From an uncultured Oscillospiraceae bacterium (GTDB lineage Bacteria; Bacillota; Clostridia; Oscillospirales; Oscillospiraceae), in the NCBI GenBank assembly GCA_910587395.1, contig CAJULJ010000008.1:1-64000 (forward strand): a stretch of 64,000 bases of DNA, given 5' to 3'. Within the stretch, counting starts at the first letter, position 1; each line of letters begins with the position of its first letter. A program made the translations under genes and the position numbers. Positions 42,000 through 51,442 of the stretch are shown here, one piece after another. The notes beneath the pieces are model-generated. The model ran no database searches, was not told the origin of the DNA, and saw only the letters and a program-made list of their open reading frames with translations.

Positions 42000-42866
42000 A
42001 TGGGCTTTTTTGACAAGATTAAAAAGATCGGCATTTTTAACGGCTTCTCCCAGCTGGACGACGACTTCTACGAGGAGCTGGAGGAGTCCCTGGTCATGGC
42101 CGACCTGGGAGCGGAGACCACCATGGAGGCGGTGGAGGAGCTGCGCAGCCGCTGCAAGGCGGAGAAGATCAAGGACATGGAGGGCGCGCGGCAGTGCATG
42201 CGGGATATTCTGGCCGAATACCTGTCCATCGGCGACCTGTCGGTGGACATGAGCCGCACCCCCGCCATCGTGCTGTTCATCGGCGTCAACGGGGTAGGCA
42301 AAACCACCTCCATCGGCAAGCTGGCCGCCCGATGGAAGCGGGAGGGCAAAAAGGTGCTGCTGTGCGCCGGGGACACCTTCCGCGCCGCCGCCGCCGAGCA
42401 GCTCACCATCTGGTCCGAGCGGGCCGGGGTGGACATCGTCAAGCAGCACGAGGGGGCGGACCCGGCCGCCGTGGTATACGACGCGCTGTCCGCCGCCCGG
42501 GCCAGAAAGAGCGACGTGGTGCTGGTGGACACCGCCGGGCGGCTGCAAAACAAGGCGAATCTCATGAACGAGCTGAATAAAATCAGCCGCATCATCGAGC
42601 GGGAGTGCCCCGACTCCAGCCGGGAGACTCTGCTGGTGCTGGACGCCACCACCGGGCAGAACGGGCTGATCCAGGCCAAGGAGTTTTCCAAGGCGGCGGG
42701 GGTTACGGGCATCGTGCTCACCAAGCTGGACGGCACCGCCAAGGGCGGCATTGTGGTGGCCATCGCCAGGGAGCTGGGCGTGCCGGTGAAGTTCGCGGGC
42801 GTGGGCGAGGGCGTGGACGATCTCCAGCCCTTCGACGCCGCCGAGTTCACCCAGGCGCTTTTGTGA
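42000..42866 (+). CDS. ftsY: Signal recognition particle receptor FtsY
   Basis: FtsY is the SRP receptor GTPase that docks ribosome-SRP complexes at the membrane. The 288-residue protein is the short form with the N and G domains only and no acidic A domain. Motifs are GVNGVGKTTSIGKLA, DTFRAAAAEQL, VDTAGRLQNKANLMNEL, TKLDGTAKGG and GVGEGVDDLQPFD. It begins 13 bp after smc with AAAGGGAG upstream. Confidence 0.97.
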   Translation: MGFFDKIKKIGIFNGFSQLDDDFYEELEESLVMADLGAETTMEAVEELRSRCKAEKIKDMEGARQCMRDILAEYLSIGDLSVDMSRTPAIVLFIGVNGVGKTTSIGKLAARWKREGKKVLLCAGDTFRAAAAEQLTIWSERAGVDIVKQHEGADPAAVVYDALSAARARKSDVVLVDTAGRLQNKANLMNELNKISRIIERECPDSSRETLLVLDATTGQNGLIQAKEFSKAAGVTGIVLTKLDGTAKGGIVVAIARELGVPVKFAGVGEGVDDLQPFDAAEFTQALL

Positions 42867-42943
42867 CAATATTTACACTCTGGCAACGATTTCCGCGCTG
42901 AGCTGTTGTATGATAAAAGGAATAGAAATGGAGGCGCGTCAGG

Positions 42944-43531
42944 ATGAAACTGGTGCTGGCCAGTAAGAATGCGAAAAAGCTCAAGGAAATGAACGAAATT
43001 TTGTCCGGCATGGGGGTGGAGGTGTGCTCCCAGGCCGACGCTGGCGTGGATGTGAACGTGGAGGAAACCGGAACCACCTTCGAGGAAAACTCTCTGCTGA
43101 AGGCACGGGCCGTCATGGGGCGCAGCGGCCTGCCCGCCATCGCCGACGACTCCGGCCTGTGCGTGGACGCGCTGAACGGCGCACCGGGCGTGTACTCCGC
43201 CCGGTACGGCGGCGAGGGACTGGACGACGCGGGGCGCTATCGCCTGCTGCTGGCCAATATGCCCAAGGGCCAGGCCCGGACGGCCAGGTTCGTGTCCGTT
43301 ATCACTTGCTGTTTCCCCAACGGCGATGTGCTCACCGCCCGGGGGGAGTGCCCCGGCACCATCGCCTTCGCCCCCATGGGGGAGGGCGGATTTGGCTATG
43401 ACCCGGTGTTTTTCCTGCCCAAGCTGAAAAAGACCTTCGCCCAGCTCACCCCGGAGGAAAAGAACGCCATTTCCCACCGGGGCAAGGCCCTGGAGTCGTT
43501 CCAGGCCAAGCTGGAGGAATATTTGAAATGA
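42944..43531 (+). CDS. rdgB: XTP/dITP diphosphatase RdgB (HAM1)
   Basis: The enzyme clears non-canonical purine triphosphates (ITP, XTP, dITP). The 195 residues have LVLASKNAKKLKEMNEIL, ETGTTFEENSLLKARAV, IADDSGLCVDALNGAPGVYS, RYGGEG, GFGYDPVFF and MGEGGFGYD-type substrate loops. KNAISHRGKALESF closes the family pattern. It overlaps the next small gene by 4 bp. Confidence 0.96.
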   Translation: MKLVLASKNAKKLKEMNEILSGMGVEVCSQADAGVDVNVEETGTTFEENSLLKARAVMGRSGLPAIADDSGLCVDALNGAPGVYSARYGGEGLDDAGRYRLLLANMPKGQARTARFVSVITCCFPNGDVLTARGECPGTIAFAPMGEGGFGYDPVFFLPKLKKTFAQLTPEEKNAISHRGKALESFQAKLEEYLK

Positions 43532-43740
43532 AGAATACCAAAACCTGTCCCAAATGCGGAAGCAGGGATATAGTCGAGGTTCCAGGCGGTGCGTTCAGCC
43601 TTTTGGGCCAAGGCGGATTCATGGAAACCGGCGGTTTCGGAACGGCCAGAATAGACCGCTGGATCTGCTGTGCCTGCGGGTACTCGGAAGCGTGGGTCGA
43701 ACCGGAGAAATTGCAAAAAATACGAGAAAATAGGCTGTAA
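43528..43740 (+). CDS. Small zinc-ribbon protein
   Basis: The 70-residue protein has CPKCGS near the N-terminus and CCACGYSEAWVEP near the C-terminus. This four-cysteine zinc ribbon encloses a Gly-rich loop (GGAFSLLGQGGFMETGGFG). No known function. Coupled by overlap to rdgB and followed at 19 bp by yhbY. Confidence 0.85.
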   Translation: MKNTKTCPKCGSRDIVEVPGGAFSLLGQGGFMETGGFGTARIDRWICCACGYSEAWVEPEKLQKIRENRL

Positions 43741-43759
43741 GCCGTTAAAGGAGCTATTC

Positions 43760-44065
43760 ATGGACTTGACAAGCAAACAGCGGGCTCAGCTTCGAGGGCT
43801 GGCCAACGACCTGGACACCATCGTCCACATCGGCAAGGACGGCATCAGCCCCAACCTGACGAAACAGGCTGAGGACGCTTTGGAGGCCCGGGAGCTCATC
43901 AAGGGCAAGGTGCTGGAAAACAGCCCATTGTCCCCACGGGAGGGAGCCGAGGATCTGGCCCAGGCCACCCGCAGCCAGGTGGTACAGGTCATCGGCTCCA
44001 AGTTTGTGCTGTACCGGGAGACCCACAGCAAGCCCCGCGACAAGAGAATCAAGCTGGTAAAATAG
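43760..44065 (+). CDS. yhbY: YhbY-type CRM-domain RNA-binding protein
   Basis: The 101-residue protein consists of a CRM domain, which binds the large ribosomal subunit precursor. It shows LTSKQRAQLRGLANDLD, VHIGKDGISPNL, ALEARELIKGKVLEN and GSKFVLYRETHSKPR (the GxxF motif and basic tail). A role in ribosome assembly is known for the family in outline only. Confidence 0.94.
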   Translation: MDLTSKQRAQLRGLANDLDTIVHIGKDGISPNLTKQAEDALEARELIKGKVLENSPLSPREGAEDLAQATRSQVVQVIGSKFVLYRETHSKPRDKRIKLVK

Positions 44066-44096
44066 GCATCCCTAAACTTTTTTGAGAGGGTGGTCT

Positions 44097-45293
44097 GTGT
44101 TGAAAATCGGCATTTACGGCGGCAGCTTCAATCCTCCCCATCTGGGACATCTGGCGGCGGCCAGGGCGGCGGCGGCCGCGCTGGAGCTGGACAGGCTGGT
44201 GTTCATCCCGGCGGGGGTCCCTCCCCACAAGGACCTAGCCCCCGGCAGTCCCACCCGCGCCCAACGGCTGGAAATGACGCGCATCGCCGCGGACCAGCTG
44301 CTCATGCCCACCGTCACCGAGGTGTGGGACACCGAGCTGCACCGGGAGGGCAAGAGCTACACCGCCGACACCTTGGAGGAGGCCGCCCAGCGCTGGCCGG
44401 GAGACGAGCTGTGGCTGCTGATGGGAACGGACATGTTCCTCACCCTCCACCACTGGGCGGAGCCGGAAAAGATTCTGTCCCTGGCGGGGGTGTGCGCCTT
44501 CGGCCGGACCGAACAGGACAGCGAGGAGGTTTTCGCCCCCCAGCGGGATCATCTCAGCCGGACCTACAACGCAAAGACCGCCACTATCTCTATTCCCGAT
44601 TTGGTGGACGTGTCCTCCACCCGGCTGCGGGAGCTGCTGCGCCAGGGAAAAGGCCGGGAATTTTTACCGCAAGCGGTGTACGGTTACATTTTACGGGAAA
44701 AACTATATGAGACCCACGCCGATTTGAAGCGCCTGAGCATGGAGGACCTGCGGTGCGTGTCCTACTCCATGGTGTACGCCAAGCGGCTGGCCCACATCAA
44801 GGGCTGCGAGGAGGAGGCGGCCCGGCTCGCAAACCGCTGGGGCGCCGACGAGACGCGGATGCGTCAGGCCGCCATTCTTCACGACTGCACCAAATATTTC
44901 AGCGTTCAGGAGCATTTGGACATCTGTGAAGCATACGGCGTGGAACTGTGCGCCCTGGAACGGGAAACCGACAAGCTCCTCCACGCCAAAAGCGGCGCGG
45001 CCCTGGCCAAGCACATATTCGGGATGGACGACGGCATTTACAACGCCATCCTCTACCACACCACCGCCCGGGCCGGCATGAGCCTGGAGGAAAAGCTGCT
45101 GTACATCGCCGACTATATGGAGCCCTGCCGGGCGTTCCCCGAGGTGGGCGAGCTGCGCCGTCTGGCGTATACTGATTTGGACGCCGCGGTGGGCATGGGA
45201 ACCTCTCTGTCCATCCAGGAAATGCTCCAGCGGGATAAGGAGCTGCACCACGACACCAAAGAAGCCTTTGAATATTATGGGAAGGAAATCTGA
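44097..45293 (+). CDS. nadD: Fused NadD nicotinate-nucleotide adenylyltransferase and YqeK HD hydrolase
   Basis: The 398-residue protein joins two enzymes that are separate genes in Bacillus. Residues 1-195 are NadD, with KIGIYGGSFNPPHLGHL and VDVSSTRLRELL (ISSTxxR-like); it makes NaAD in NAD synthesis. Residues about 200-398 are a YqeK-type HD domain, with RMRQAAILHDCTKYF and YHTTARAGMSLEEKLLYIADYMEP; known members hydrolyse Ap4A symmetrically. GTG at 44097 is chosen because GAGAGG lies 7 bases upstream. The fusion may couple NAD synthesis to dinucleotide clearance. Confidence 0.93.
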   Translation: MLKIGIYGGSFNPPHLGHLAAARAAAAALELDRLVFIPAGVPPHKDLAPGSPTRAQRLEMTRIAADQLLMPTVTEVWDTELHREGKSYTADTLEEAAQRWPGDELWLLMGTDMFLTLHHWAEPEKILSLAGVCAFGRTEQDSEEVFAPQRDHLSRTYNAKTATISIPDLVDVSSTRLRELLRQGKGREFLPQAVYGYILREKLYETHADLKRLSMEDLRCVSYSMVYAKRLAHIKGCEEEAARLANRWGADETRMRQAAILHDCTKYFSVQEHLDICEAYGVELCALERETDKLLHAKSGAALAKHIFGMDDGIYNAILYHTTARAGMSLEEKLLYIADYMEPCRAFPEVGELRRLAYTDLDAAVGMGTSLSIQEMLQRDKELHHDTKEAFEYYGKEI

Positions 45294-45295
45294 GC

Positions 45296-46765
45296 ATGAG
45301 CGACCAGTCCAGAAAAATAAATGACGAAACGCATGGCGGCGAAGGGCCGGGAAAGCGGCTGAAAAAAAAGACAAAGCCTGTCTTGACCCCCGCCCAGGCC
45401 CAGAAACGCAAAGAGAGAATCATCATGATCGTGATGATCGTCGCGGCGGTCATCATGGTCACTGCGGCGGCGGTGGTGCTGCTCTACCGCCGCTGGGTGC
45501 AAAAGCCGGAGCTGCCCCCAAGCCCCGATCAGTCCACCGCCCCAACGGAGTCCGGCAGCCCCAACGCGGACCCCAGCGCCGAGCCCACGCTGGATTTCGA
45601 CGCCGTCCAGCCCAAGGTCAGCGGAGCGCGCAAGAGCAAGGACATCTACACCTTCCTGATCTTTGGCTCCGACGTGGCCTCCGGGCTCACCGACACCATT
45701 ATGGTGGGCACCTATGACATCACCAACCAGCAGGCTACCGTCATGTCCATCCCAAGGGATACCCTGATAAACGTCAGAAGCTCCTACAAAAACATCAATG
45801 GCGTATATAACATGAATGGCAAGGGGGAAAAGGGCGTCGCCGCGCTGAAGCAGGAGGTGTCCGAGCTGGTGGGCTTCACCCCCGACTATTACGTCATGAT
45901 CGACTGGGAACTGGTGGGCGAGATGGTGGAGGCCATCGGCGGCGTATGGTACGACATCCCCTACCATATGGACTATGACGACCCCTATCAGGACCTCCAC
46001 ATCCACTTTGACCCGGGCAACCAATTCCTGAACGGCGAGGATGCCATGAAGGTGGTGCGGTGGCGGGAAAACAATAAGTGGAGCCCCTACTATGGCGAGG
46101 GCGGCGGCAGCGATATCAACCGCCTGAGCAATCAGCAGAACTTTTTAAAGGCGGTGCTCAAGCAGACCCTCCAGATCAAGAACGTCACCCGCATCGGCCA
46201 GCTGGCCGAGCTGTTCGGCAACCGGGTGGAGAGCGATTTGTCGGTGGAGAACATTTTCTGGTTCGCCCAGGAGGCCATCATCGGCGGGCTCCAGGTGAGC
46301 GATGTCAATTTCTGCACCATGCCCCACGTCGGCGTGTACCAGGGCAGATATAAATGGCGGGTGTATCCCAGCCAGAACGAATTGCTGAAACTCATCAACG
46401 CGGGACTCAATCCCTTTGTGGAGCAGGTGACCATCCGGCAGCTGGATTTGATCCGGGTGAGCACCGACGGAGACACGCTGTCGTCCAGCACCGGGCGGCT
46501 GGCCGACCCCAGCGCGGCGATCCCCCCAGTGCGGGAAACCGACACGCCGGAGGAGAGCGACCCTGTTGAGAGCGGCAAACCCACGGAAAGCGGAGCCCCC
46601 CAGGGGAGCGCTCCCGTGTCCAGCGAACCGCCCCCCGCTCAGAGCGGTGAGCCGCCCGTTCAAAGCCAGCCCGCGGCTTCTGATCCGCCCGCGGCGCCCA
46701 CGGGCGGCGACCCCGCGCTGTCCGGAGGACCCGACAACGGAGACTGGGGAGACACCCCGGATTAA
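45296..46765 (+). CDS. LytR-CpsA-Psr family wall-polymer ligase
   Basis: LCP proteins attach anionic or capsular polymers from undecaprenyl carriers to peptidoglycan. The 489 residues start with a basic cytoplasmic part (about 1-41) and one transmembrane helix (42-64). The LCP domain has LIFGSD, SGLTDTIMVGTYD, SIPRDTLINV (Arg and Asp that grip the lipid phosphate), INGVYNMNGKGE and NGEDAMKVVRWR. A Pro/Ser/Glu-rich tail of about 100 residues follows. It is placed near wecA-like and wecB genes that could supply substrate. Confidence 0.94.
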   Translation: MSDQSRKINDETHGGEGPGKRLKKKTKPVLTPAQAQKRKERIIMIVMIVAAVIMVTAAAVVLLYRRWVQKPELPPSPDQSTAPTESGSPNADPSAEPTLDFDAVQPKVSGARKSKDIYTFLIFGSDVASGLTDTIMVGTYDITNQQATVMSIPRDTLINVRSSYKNINGVYNMNGKGEKGVAALKQEVSELVGFTPDYYVMIDWELVGEMVEAIGGVWYDIPYHMDYDDPYQDLHIHFDPGNQFLNGEDAMKVVRWRENNKWSPYYGEGGGSDINRLSNQQNFLKAVLKQTLQIKNVTRIGQLAELFGNRVESDLSVENIFWFAQEAIIGGLQVSDVNFCTMPHVGVYQGRYKWRVYPSQNELLKLINAGLNPFVEQVTIRQLDLIRVSTDGDTLSSSTGRLADPSAAIPPVRETDTPEESDPVESGKPTESGAPQGSAPVSSEPPPAQSGEPPVQSQPAASDPPAAPTGGDPALSGGPDNGDWGDTPD

Positions 46766-46789
46766 CCAACCAGAAAAGGAGAGAGCTTT

Positions 46790-47158
46790 ATGCTGAGCGA
46801 AAAGGAAATGATCGCCATCGCCGTCAAGGCCCTGGACGATAAGAAGGGCAAGGATATCAAGGTACTCCACACCACCGACCAGACCACCCTGGCGGACTAC
46901 TTCATCATCTGCAACGGCGCCTCCAACACCCAGGTGCGGGCCCTGGCCGACGCGGTGGAGGAGGCCATGTCCAAAGCCGGCGAGGAGCCCCACCATATCG
47001 AGGGGCACCGGGGCGGCCTTTGGACGCTGATGGACTACTCCAGCGTGGTAGTCCACGTGTTCACCGAGGAGGGCCGGGAGTTCTACGGCCTGGAGCACCT
47101 GTGGTCGGACGCCGACCCGGTGGATATCACCGAGTATCTGACGGCGCAAGCCGAGTGA
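46790..47158 (+). CDS. rsfS: Ribosome silencing factor RsfS
   Basis: RsfS binds L14 and blocks subunit joining when nutrients are short. The 122 residues contain KALDDKKGKDIKVL, ADYFIICNGASNTQV, HHIEGHRGGLWTLMDYSSVV, VHVFTEEGREFYGLEHLW and a terminal PVDITEYL. The nadD-yqeK-LCP-rsfS order is the conserved Firmicute neighbourhood. Confidence 0.96.
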   Translation: MLSEKEMIAIAVKALDDKKGKDIKVLHTTDQTTLADYFIICNGASNTQVRALADAVEEAMSKAGEEPHHIEGHRGGLWTLMDYSSVVVHVFTEEGREFYGLEHLWSDADPVDITEYLTAQAE

Positions 47159-47171
47159 GGGCGTGACGGCG

Positions 47172-48176
47172 ATGGAGAATAACAACAATAAAAAAGTGAT
47201 GCTCTCCGGCATCCAGCCCAGCGGCGAGCTGCATATCGGCAACTATCTGGGGCCGCTGCGCCATTGGCCGGAGATGATCGACGAGTTCGACTGCTACTTC
47301 TTCCTGGCCGACCTGCACACCATCACCGTGCGGCAGGACCCCGCCCAGCTGCGCAAGCGGGTGCTCACCCTCATTGCCCAATACATCGCCTGCGGGCTGG
47401 ACCCGGAGAAGTGCGTGCTGTTCATCCAGTCCCACGTCCCCGCCCACAGCCAGCTTGCCTGGGTGCTGGACTGCTATGCCATGTTCGGCGAGCTGTCCCG
47501 CATGACCCAGTTCAAGGACAAGTCCGCCAAGAACGCGGACAACATCAACGCGGGGCTGTTCACCTACCCGGTGCTGATGGCGGCGGACATCCTGCTCTAT
47601 CAGCCGGATTTCGTGCCGGTGGGCGAGGACCAGAAGCAGCACGTGGAGATCTGCCGGGACATCGCCAACCGCTTCAACGGCGTATACGGCGACGTGTTCA
47701 AGGTGCCCGAGCCCTACATCGCCAAGGTGGGCGCCCGCATCATGAGCCTCAGCGCCCCGGAGAGCAAAATGAGCAAATCCCAGCCCGAGGGCTGTGTGTT
47801 CCTCATGGAGAAGCCGGAGGATATCATGCGCAAATTCAAGCGGGCGGTCACCGACAGCGACACCGAGCGGTGCGTGCGCCGCGCCCCGGAAAAGCCCGGC
47901 GTGTCCAACCTGATCCAGATCTACGCCGCCGCCACGGGCAAGAGCTACGAGGATATTGAGTCCGAATTCGACGGCATGGGCTACGGCAAGTTCAAGCCCG
48001 CCGTGGGCGAGGCCGTGGTGGAGACCCTGCGCCCCATCCAGGAGGAGACCGAGCGGCTGCTGGCCGACAAGGCGTATCTGGAGGGGGTCTACCGGGCCGG
48101 GGCGGAGCAGGCGGAATATATCGCCAGCAAGACCCTGCGCAAGGTATACAAAAAGGTGGGCTTCCTGCCCAGGTAA
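47172..48176 (+). CDS. trpS: Tryptophanyl-tRNA synthetase
   Basis: TrpS charges tRNA-Trp. The 334-residue class Ic synthetase has HIGNYLGP (HIGH-type), FFLADLHTIT, GEDQKQHVEI and the KMSKS loop (ESKMSKSQPEG). The ATG at 47172 is favoured; a GTG nine bases before it is too close to the GAGGG site. There is no T-box leader; it is inside the operon. Confidence 0.96.
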   Translation: MENNNNKKVMLSGIQPSGELHIGNYLGPLRHWPEMIDEFDCYFFLADLHTITVRQDPAQLRKRVLTLIAQYIACGLDPEKCVLFIQSHVPAHSQLAWVLDCYAMFGELSRMTQFKDKSAKNADNINAGLFTYPVLMAADILLYQPDFVPVGEDQKQHVEICRDIANRFNGVYGDVFKVPEPYIAKVGARIMSLSAPESKMSKSQPEGCVFLMEKPEDIMRKFKRAVTDSDTERCVRRAPEKPGVSNLIQIYAAATGKSYEDIESEFDGMGYGKFKPAVGEAVVETLRPIQEETERLLADKAYLEGVYRAGAEQAEYIASKTLRKVYKKVGFLPR

Positions 48177-48250
48177 AGAGAAAACGCGCCGCGCGCGGGG
48201 AAACGGCCGGCTGATCCAAGCTCAGCGGGCCGAAAAGGAGCGGAATTCAC

Positions 48251-49375
48251 TTGAACGATTTTAGAACTGTCCTGGCGTCCCAGGATATCTGGTACGTATT
48301 GCTGGCGCTGCTGCTGGCGGCGCTGGTGTCCTTCGCCTGTACGCCCCTGGTGAAGGTGCTGTCGGTGAAGATGGGGGCGGTGGACGTGCCCAAGGATAAC
48401 CGCCGGATGCACGACCACCCCATTCCCCGGATGGGTGGGCTGGCCATTTTCTTCGGTTTCCTGTTTGCCATCCTGCTGTTCGTTCCCCTGGACACTCCCA
48501 AGAAGGGGATGCTGCTGGGGGCGGTTATCATCGTCATCCTGGGTATCTTCGACGACATCAACGCCCTGTCCGCCAAGCTGAAATTTGTGGTGCAGATCAC
48601 CGCCGCCCTCATCGCCGTGATGGCGGGCAACCGCATCGACGTGCTGTCCAACCCCAACATCTTCAGCCCCAACCCGGTGTGGGAGCTGGGCTGGCTTGCC
48701 TACCCCGTTACGGTGATCTGGATTGTGGCCATCACCAACGCCGTCAACCTGATCGACGGACTGGATGGGCTGGCCTGCGGTGTGTCCACCATCAGCGCGG
48801 CCACCATGCTGGTCATCGCGCTGCTGGTCAGCGAGCCGGACGTGGCCGTCATGATGGCGGCGCTGGCGGGGGCGTGCATCGGCTTTCTGCCCTACAACTT
48901 CAACCCGGCCAAGATTTTTATGGGGGACACCGGCTCCACGTTCCTGGGCTTTGTGATGGCCACAGTGTCGGTAAATGGGATGTTCAAGCAGTACCCCATC
49001 ATCTCCTTTGTGGTGCCCTTCCTCATGCTGGGTCTGCCCATCTTCGACGTGTGCTTCGCGGTGGTGCGCCGGGTGTCCCACGGGCAGAACCCCATGGCGC
49101 CCGACCGGGGGCATGTCCACCACCGGCTCATCGACATGGGCTTTTCCCAGAAGCAGGCGGTGGGGGTGCTGTACGTCATCTCCGCCATTCTGGGCCTGTC
49201 CGCCGTGGTGCTGGCGGCCAGCGGCGCGGTGAAGGCCATGGTGTTCCTGCTGGCCATGGCGGCGGCAACGGTGATCGCCTGGCGGGTATTCCTGTCCAAT
49301 CCCGGCCACGAGAAACCGGAGGATGAGGCAAACCAGCCCGCCGAGACAGAAAAGGGAGAGGACGAGCATGGATAA
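48251..49375 (+). CDS. Undecaprenyl-phosphate GlcNAc-1-phosphate transferase, WecA/TagO type
   Basis: This polyprenol-phosphate glycosyltransferase starts teichoic-acid-like or other wall polymers. It is a 374-residue integral membrane protein with about ten helices. Catalytic motifs are NRRMHDHPIPRMGG, LGIFDDINALSAKLK (DD), NAVNLIDGLDGLACG, PYNFNPAKIFMGDTGS and the His-rich DRGHVHHRLIDMG. It starts with TTG behind AAAAGGAG. It overlaps the wecB start; WecB can interconvert its product sugar. Confidence 0.93.
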   Translation: MNDFRTVLASQDIWYVLLALLLAALVSFACTPLVKVLSVKMGAVDVPKDNRRMHDHPIPRMGGLAIFFGFLFAILLFVPLDTPKKGMLLGAVIIVILGIFDDINALSAKLKFVVQITAALIAVMAGNRIDVLSNPNIFSPNPVWELGWLAYPVTVIWIVAITNAVNLIDGLDGLACGVSTISAATMLVIALLVSEPDVAVMMAALAGACIGFLPYNFNPAKIFMGDTGSTFLGFVMATVSVNGMFKQYPIISFVVPFLMLGLPIFDVCFAVVRRVSHGQNPMAPDRGHVHHRLIDMGFSQKQAVGVLYVISAILGLSAVVLAASGAVKAMVFLLAMAAATVIAWRVFLSNPGHEKPEDEANQPAETEKGEDEHG

Positions 49376-50519
49376 GCTGAAGGTCATGACCATTTTCGGC
49401 ACCCGCCCGGAGGCCATCAAGATGGCTCCTCTGGTAAAGGAGCTGGAGAGTCGCCTGGAATTCGAGAGCTGCTGCTGCGTCACCGCCCAGCACCGGCAGA
49501 TGCTGGACACGGTGCTGGACATTTTCAAGATCACCCCTGAGTTTGATCTGGACATCATGGAGTCCAGCCAGACCCTGTCCACCATCACCTCCAAGTGTCT
49601 TTTGGGGCTGGAGGGGGTGTTCCAGCAGGTGCGGCCCGACCTGGTGCTGGTTCATGGGGACACCTCCACTACCTTCGCCGGGGCGCTGGCGGCCTTTTAC
49701 CAGCAGATTGCCATCGGCCACGTGGAGGCCGGCCTACGCACGGGAGACAAGTATTCCCCCTTCCCGGAGGAGATGAACCGCTCCATGGTGGGGCGGCTGG
49801 CGGACCTGCACTTCTGCCCCACGGAGGCTAACCGCCGCAACTTGGCGGCGGAGGGCATCGCCCGGGGCGTGTTCGTCACCGGAAACACGGTGATCGACGC
49901 GCTGGGCACCACGGTGCGCAATGATTTCAAATTTACCACCGAGACCCTGAACCGGCTGGACTACAAAGGCAAAAAGGTGATCGTGGTCACCTGCCACCGC
50001 CGGGAAAACTACGGCGAACCCATGGAGCAGATCATGACTGCCCTGCGGCGGCTGGCCCTGGCCTATGAGGACCAGGTGGAGCTGATTTACCCGGTGCACC
50101 TGTCCCCGATGGTGCAGAAGGCGGCCCACGGACAGCTGGACGGGCTGGACAACGTCCACCTCATTGAACCGCTGACCGCCGACGAAATGCACAACCTGAT
50201 GGCCCGCAGCTACATGGTGATGACCGACTCCGGCGGCTTGCAGGAGGAGGCTCCCGCCCTGGGCAAGCCTGTGCTTGTCCTGCGCCGGGAGACGGAGAGG
50301 CCCGAGGCCGTGGCGGCGGGAACGGTGCGCATCGCGGGCACCAAGGGGGCGGACATCTTCGCCATGGCGGCGGACCTCATTGACTCGCCCGCGGCCTACG
50401 CGGTAATGGCCCACGCCGTCAACCCCTACGGGGACGGCAAAGCCTGCCGCCGTATCGCCGACGGCATTTTGTATCACTTCGGCCGGACCGATCGGCCGCC
50501 CGAGCCCTTCAAAAGCTGA
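49368..50519 (+). CDS. wecB: UDP-GlcNAc 2-epimerase, non-hydrolysing
   Basis: WecB interconverts UDP-GlcNAc and UDP-ManNAc, the donor for ManNAc-containing wall polymers. The 383 residues have IFGTRPEAIKMAPLV, HGDTSTTFAGALAAF, HVEAGLRTGD, FPEEMNR, TCHRRENYGEPM and TDSGGLQEEAPALGKPVLVLR. The ATG at 49368 lies inside the end of the wecA-like gene. UDP-ManNAc plus the adjacent transferase and LCP ligase suggests a linkage-unit pathway. Confidence 0.96.
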   Translation: MDKLKVMTIFGTRPEAIKMAPLVKELESRLEFESCCCVTAQHRQMLDTVLDIFKITPEFDLDIMESSQTLSTITSKCLLGLEGVFQQVRPDLVLVHGDTSTTFAGALAAFYQQIAIGHVEAGLRTGDKYSPFPEEMNRSMVGRLADLHFCPTEANRRNLAAEGIARGVFVTGNTVIDALGTTVRNDFKFTTETLNRLDYKGKKVIVVTCHRRENYGEPMEQIMTALRRLALAYEDQVELIYPVHLSPMVQKAAHGQLDGLDNVHLIEPLTADEMHNLMARSYMVMTDSGGLQEEAPALGKPVLVLRRETERPEAVAAGTVRIAGTKGADIFAMAADLIDSPAAYAVMAHAVNPYGDGKACRRIADGILYHFGRTDRPPEPFKS

Positions 50520-50674
50520 ACAGGGCCGTATGGCCCCAAGCGGCCTTCCGGCCGCCGCAGCCGGTGGTACGTAAATTCGAAGCGAAGGGTCGAATCGCGC
50601 AGGGCGGATTTATTTCACCCGAGCGCTAAAATTATAAAGGGGTCCCGGCAAAGCCGGCGGCTTTGTTGGGGGGA

Positions 50675-51442
50675 ATGGGCGTGGAGGACAAAAAACGCAC
50701 TGTGATGGCCGTTGTCATCATTGCAGTGGTGCTGGCGGCGGTGCTGTACAGCTTTTGCCTCAACTTGTTCAGCCCCACCCCGCATGTGGTTCTCCCCGAT
50801 CCCAACGCCTCTCAGAGTGTGGACCCGGTGGGAGCGGAGAGCGGCCAGCCGGTAGGAGTGGTGGTGGAGGTCACCCCCCAAACGGTGCAGAGCCTCATCG
50901 CCTCCCTGGAACGGTACGAAAGCTACCGCCGCACAGTGGAGGTGGAGTATTTTGACCAAGGGCAGTCTCTGGGAACCGTTACCGCCCAGGTGTGGGCGGA
51001 CGGCGGCTGGGTGCGCTCCGACGCCACGCTCAGCTCCGGCGCGGTGGAGCACTCCATTGCGGGAGACGGCATGCTGTGGCTGTGGTACGAAACCGGGACC
51101 AAGGTGTACTCCGGCCCGGCGGCGGAAAAGGCCGCCGACCTCAGCCAGCGGCTGCCCACTTACGAGGATGTGCTGGCCCTGGACAAATCGGACCTCACCG
51201 CCGCCGGATATGAGGAGCGAAACGGCCAGCCCTGTGTATACGTAGAGGCAAAAACCTCCTCTGCAAACACCGAGCGTTATTGGGTTTCCGTCAGCAGCGG
51301 CTTGCTGGTGGCGGCGGAAACAGAGAAAAACGGGCAACTGGTGTACTCCATGAGCGCCCAGGACGTGGTCAGCCCCCTGGACCGGACCGAGGGCATTTTC
51401 ACCCTTCCCGACGGCGCCTCGCTGCACAAGCCGGGAGAGTAA
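50675..51442 (+). CDS. Membrane-anchored extracellular protein of unknown function
   Basis: The 255-residue protein has one N-terminal helix (about 8-30, TVMAVVIIAVVLAAVLYSF) and a soluble domain built of alternating beta strands (SLGTVTAQVWADGGWVRSD, GDGMLWLWYETG, QPCVYVEAKT, YWVSVSSGLLVAAE). This resembles the LolA/RseB-type half-barrel of sporulation and germination lipoproteins, but no family is certain. The start is unclear: ATG at 50675 abuts a G-rich ribosome site, and a GTG six bases later has better spacing. The 155 bp after wecB hold two short GC palindromes. Confidence 0.75.
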   Translation: MGVEDKKRTVMAVVIIAVVLAAVLYSFCLNLFSPTPHVVLPDPNASQSVDPVGAESGQPVGVVVEVTPQTVQSLIASLERYESYRRTVEVEYFDQGQSLGTVTAQVWADGGWVRSDATLSSGAVEHSIAGDGMLWLWYETGTKVYSGPAAEKAADLSQRLPTYEDVLALDKSDLTAAGYEERNGQPCVYVEAKTSSANTERYWVSVSSGLLVAAETEKNGQLVYSMSAQDVVSPLDRTEGIFTLPDGASLHKPGE

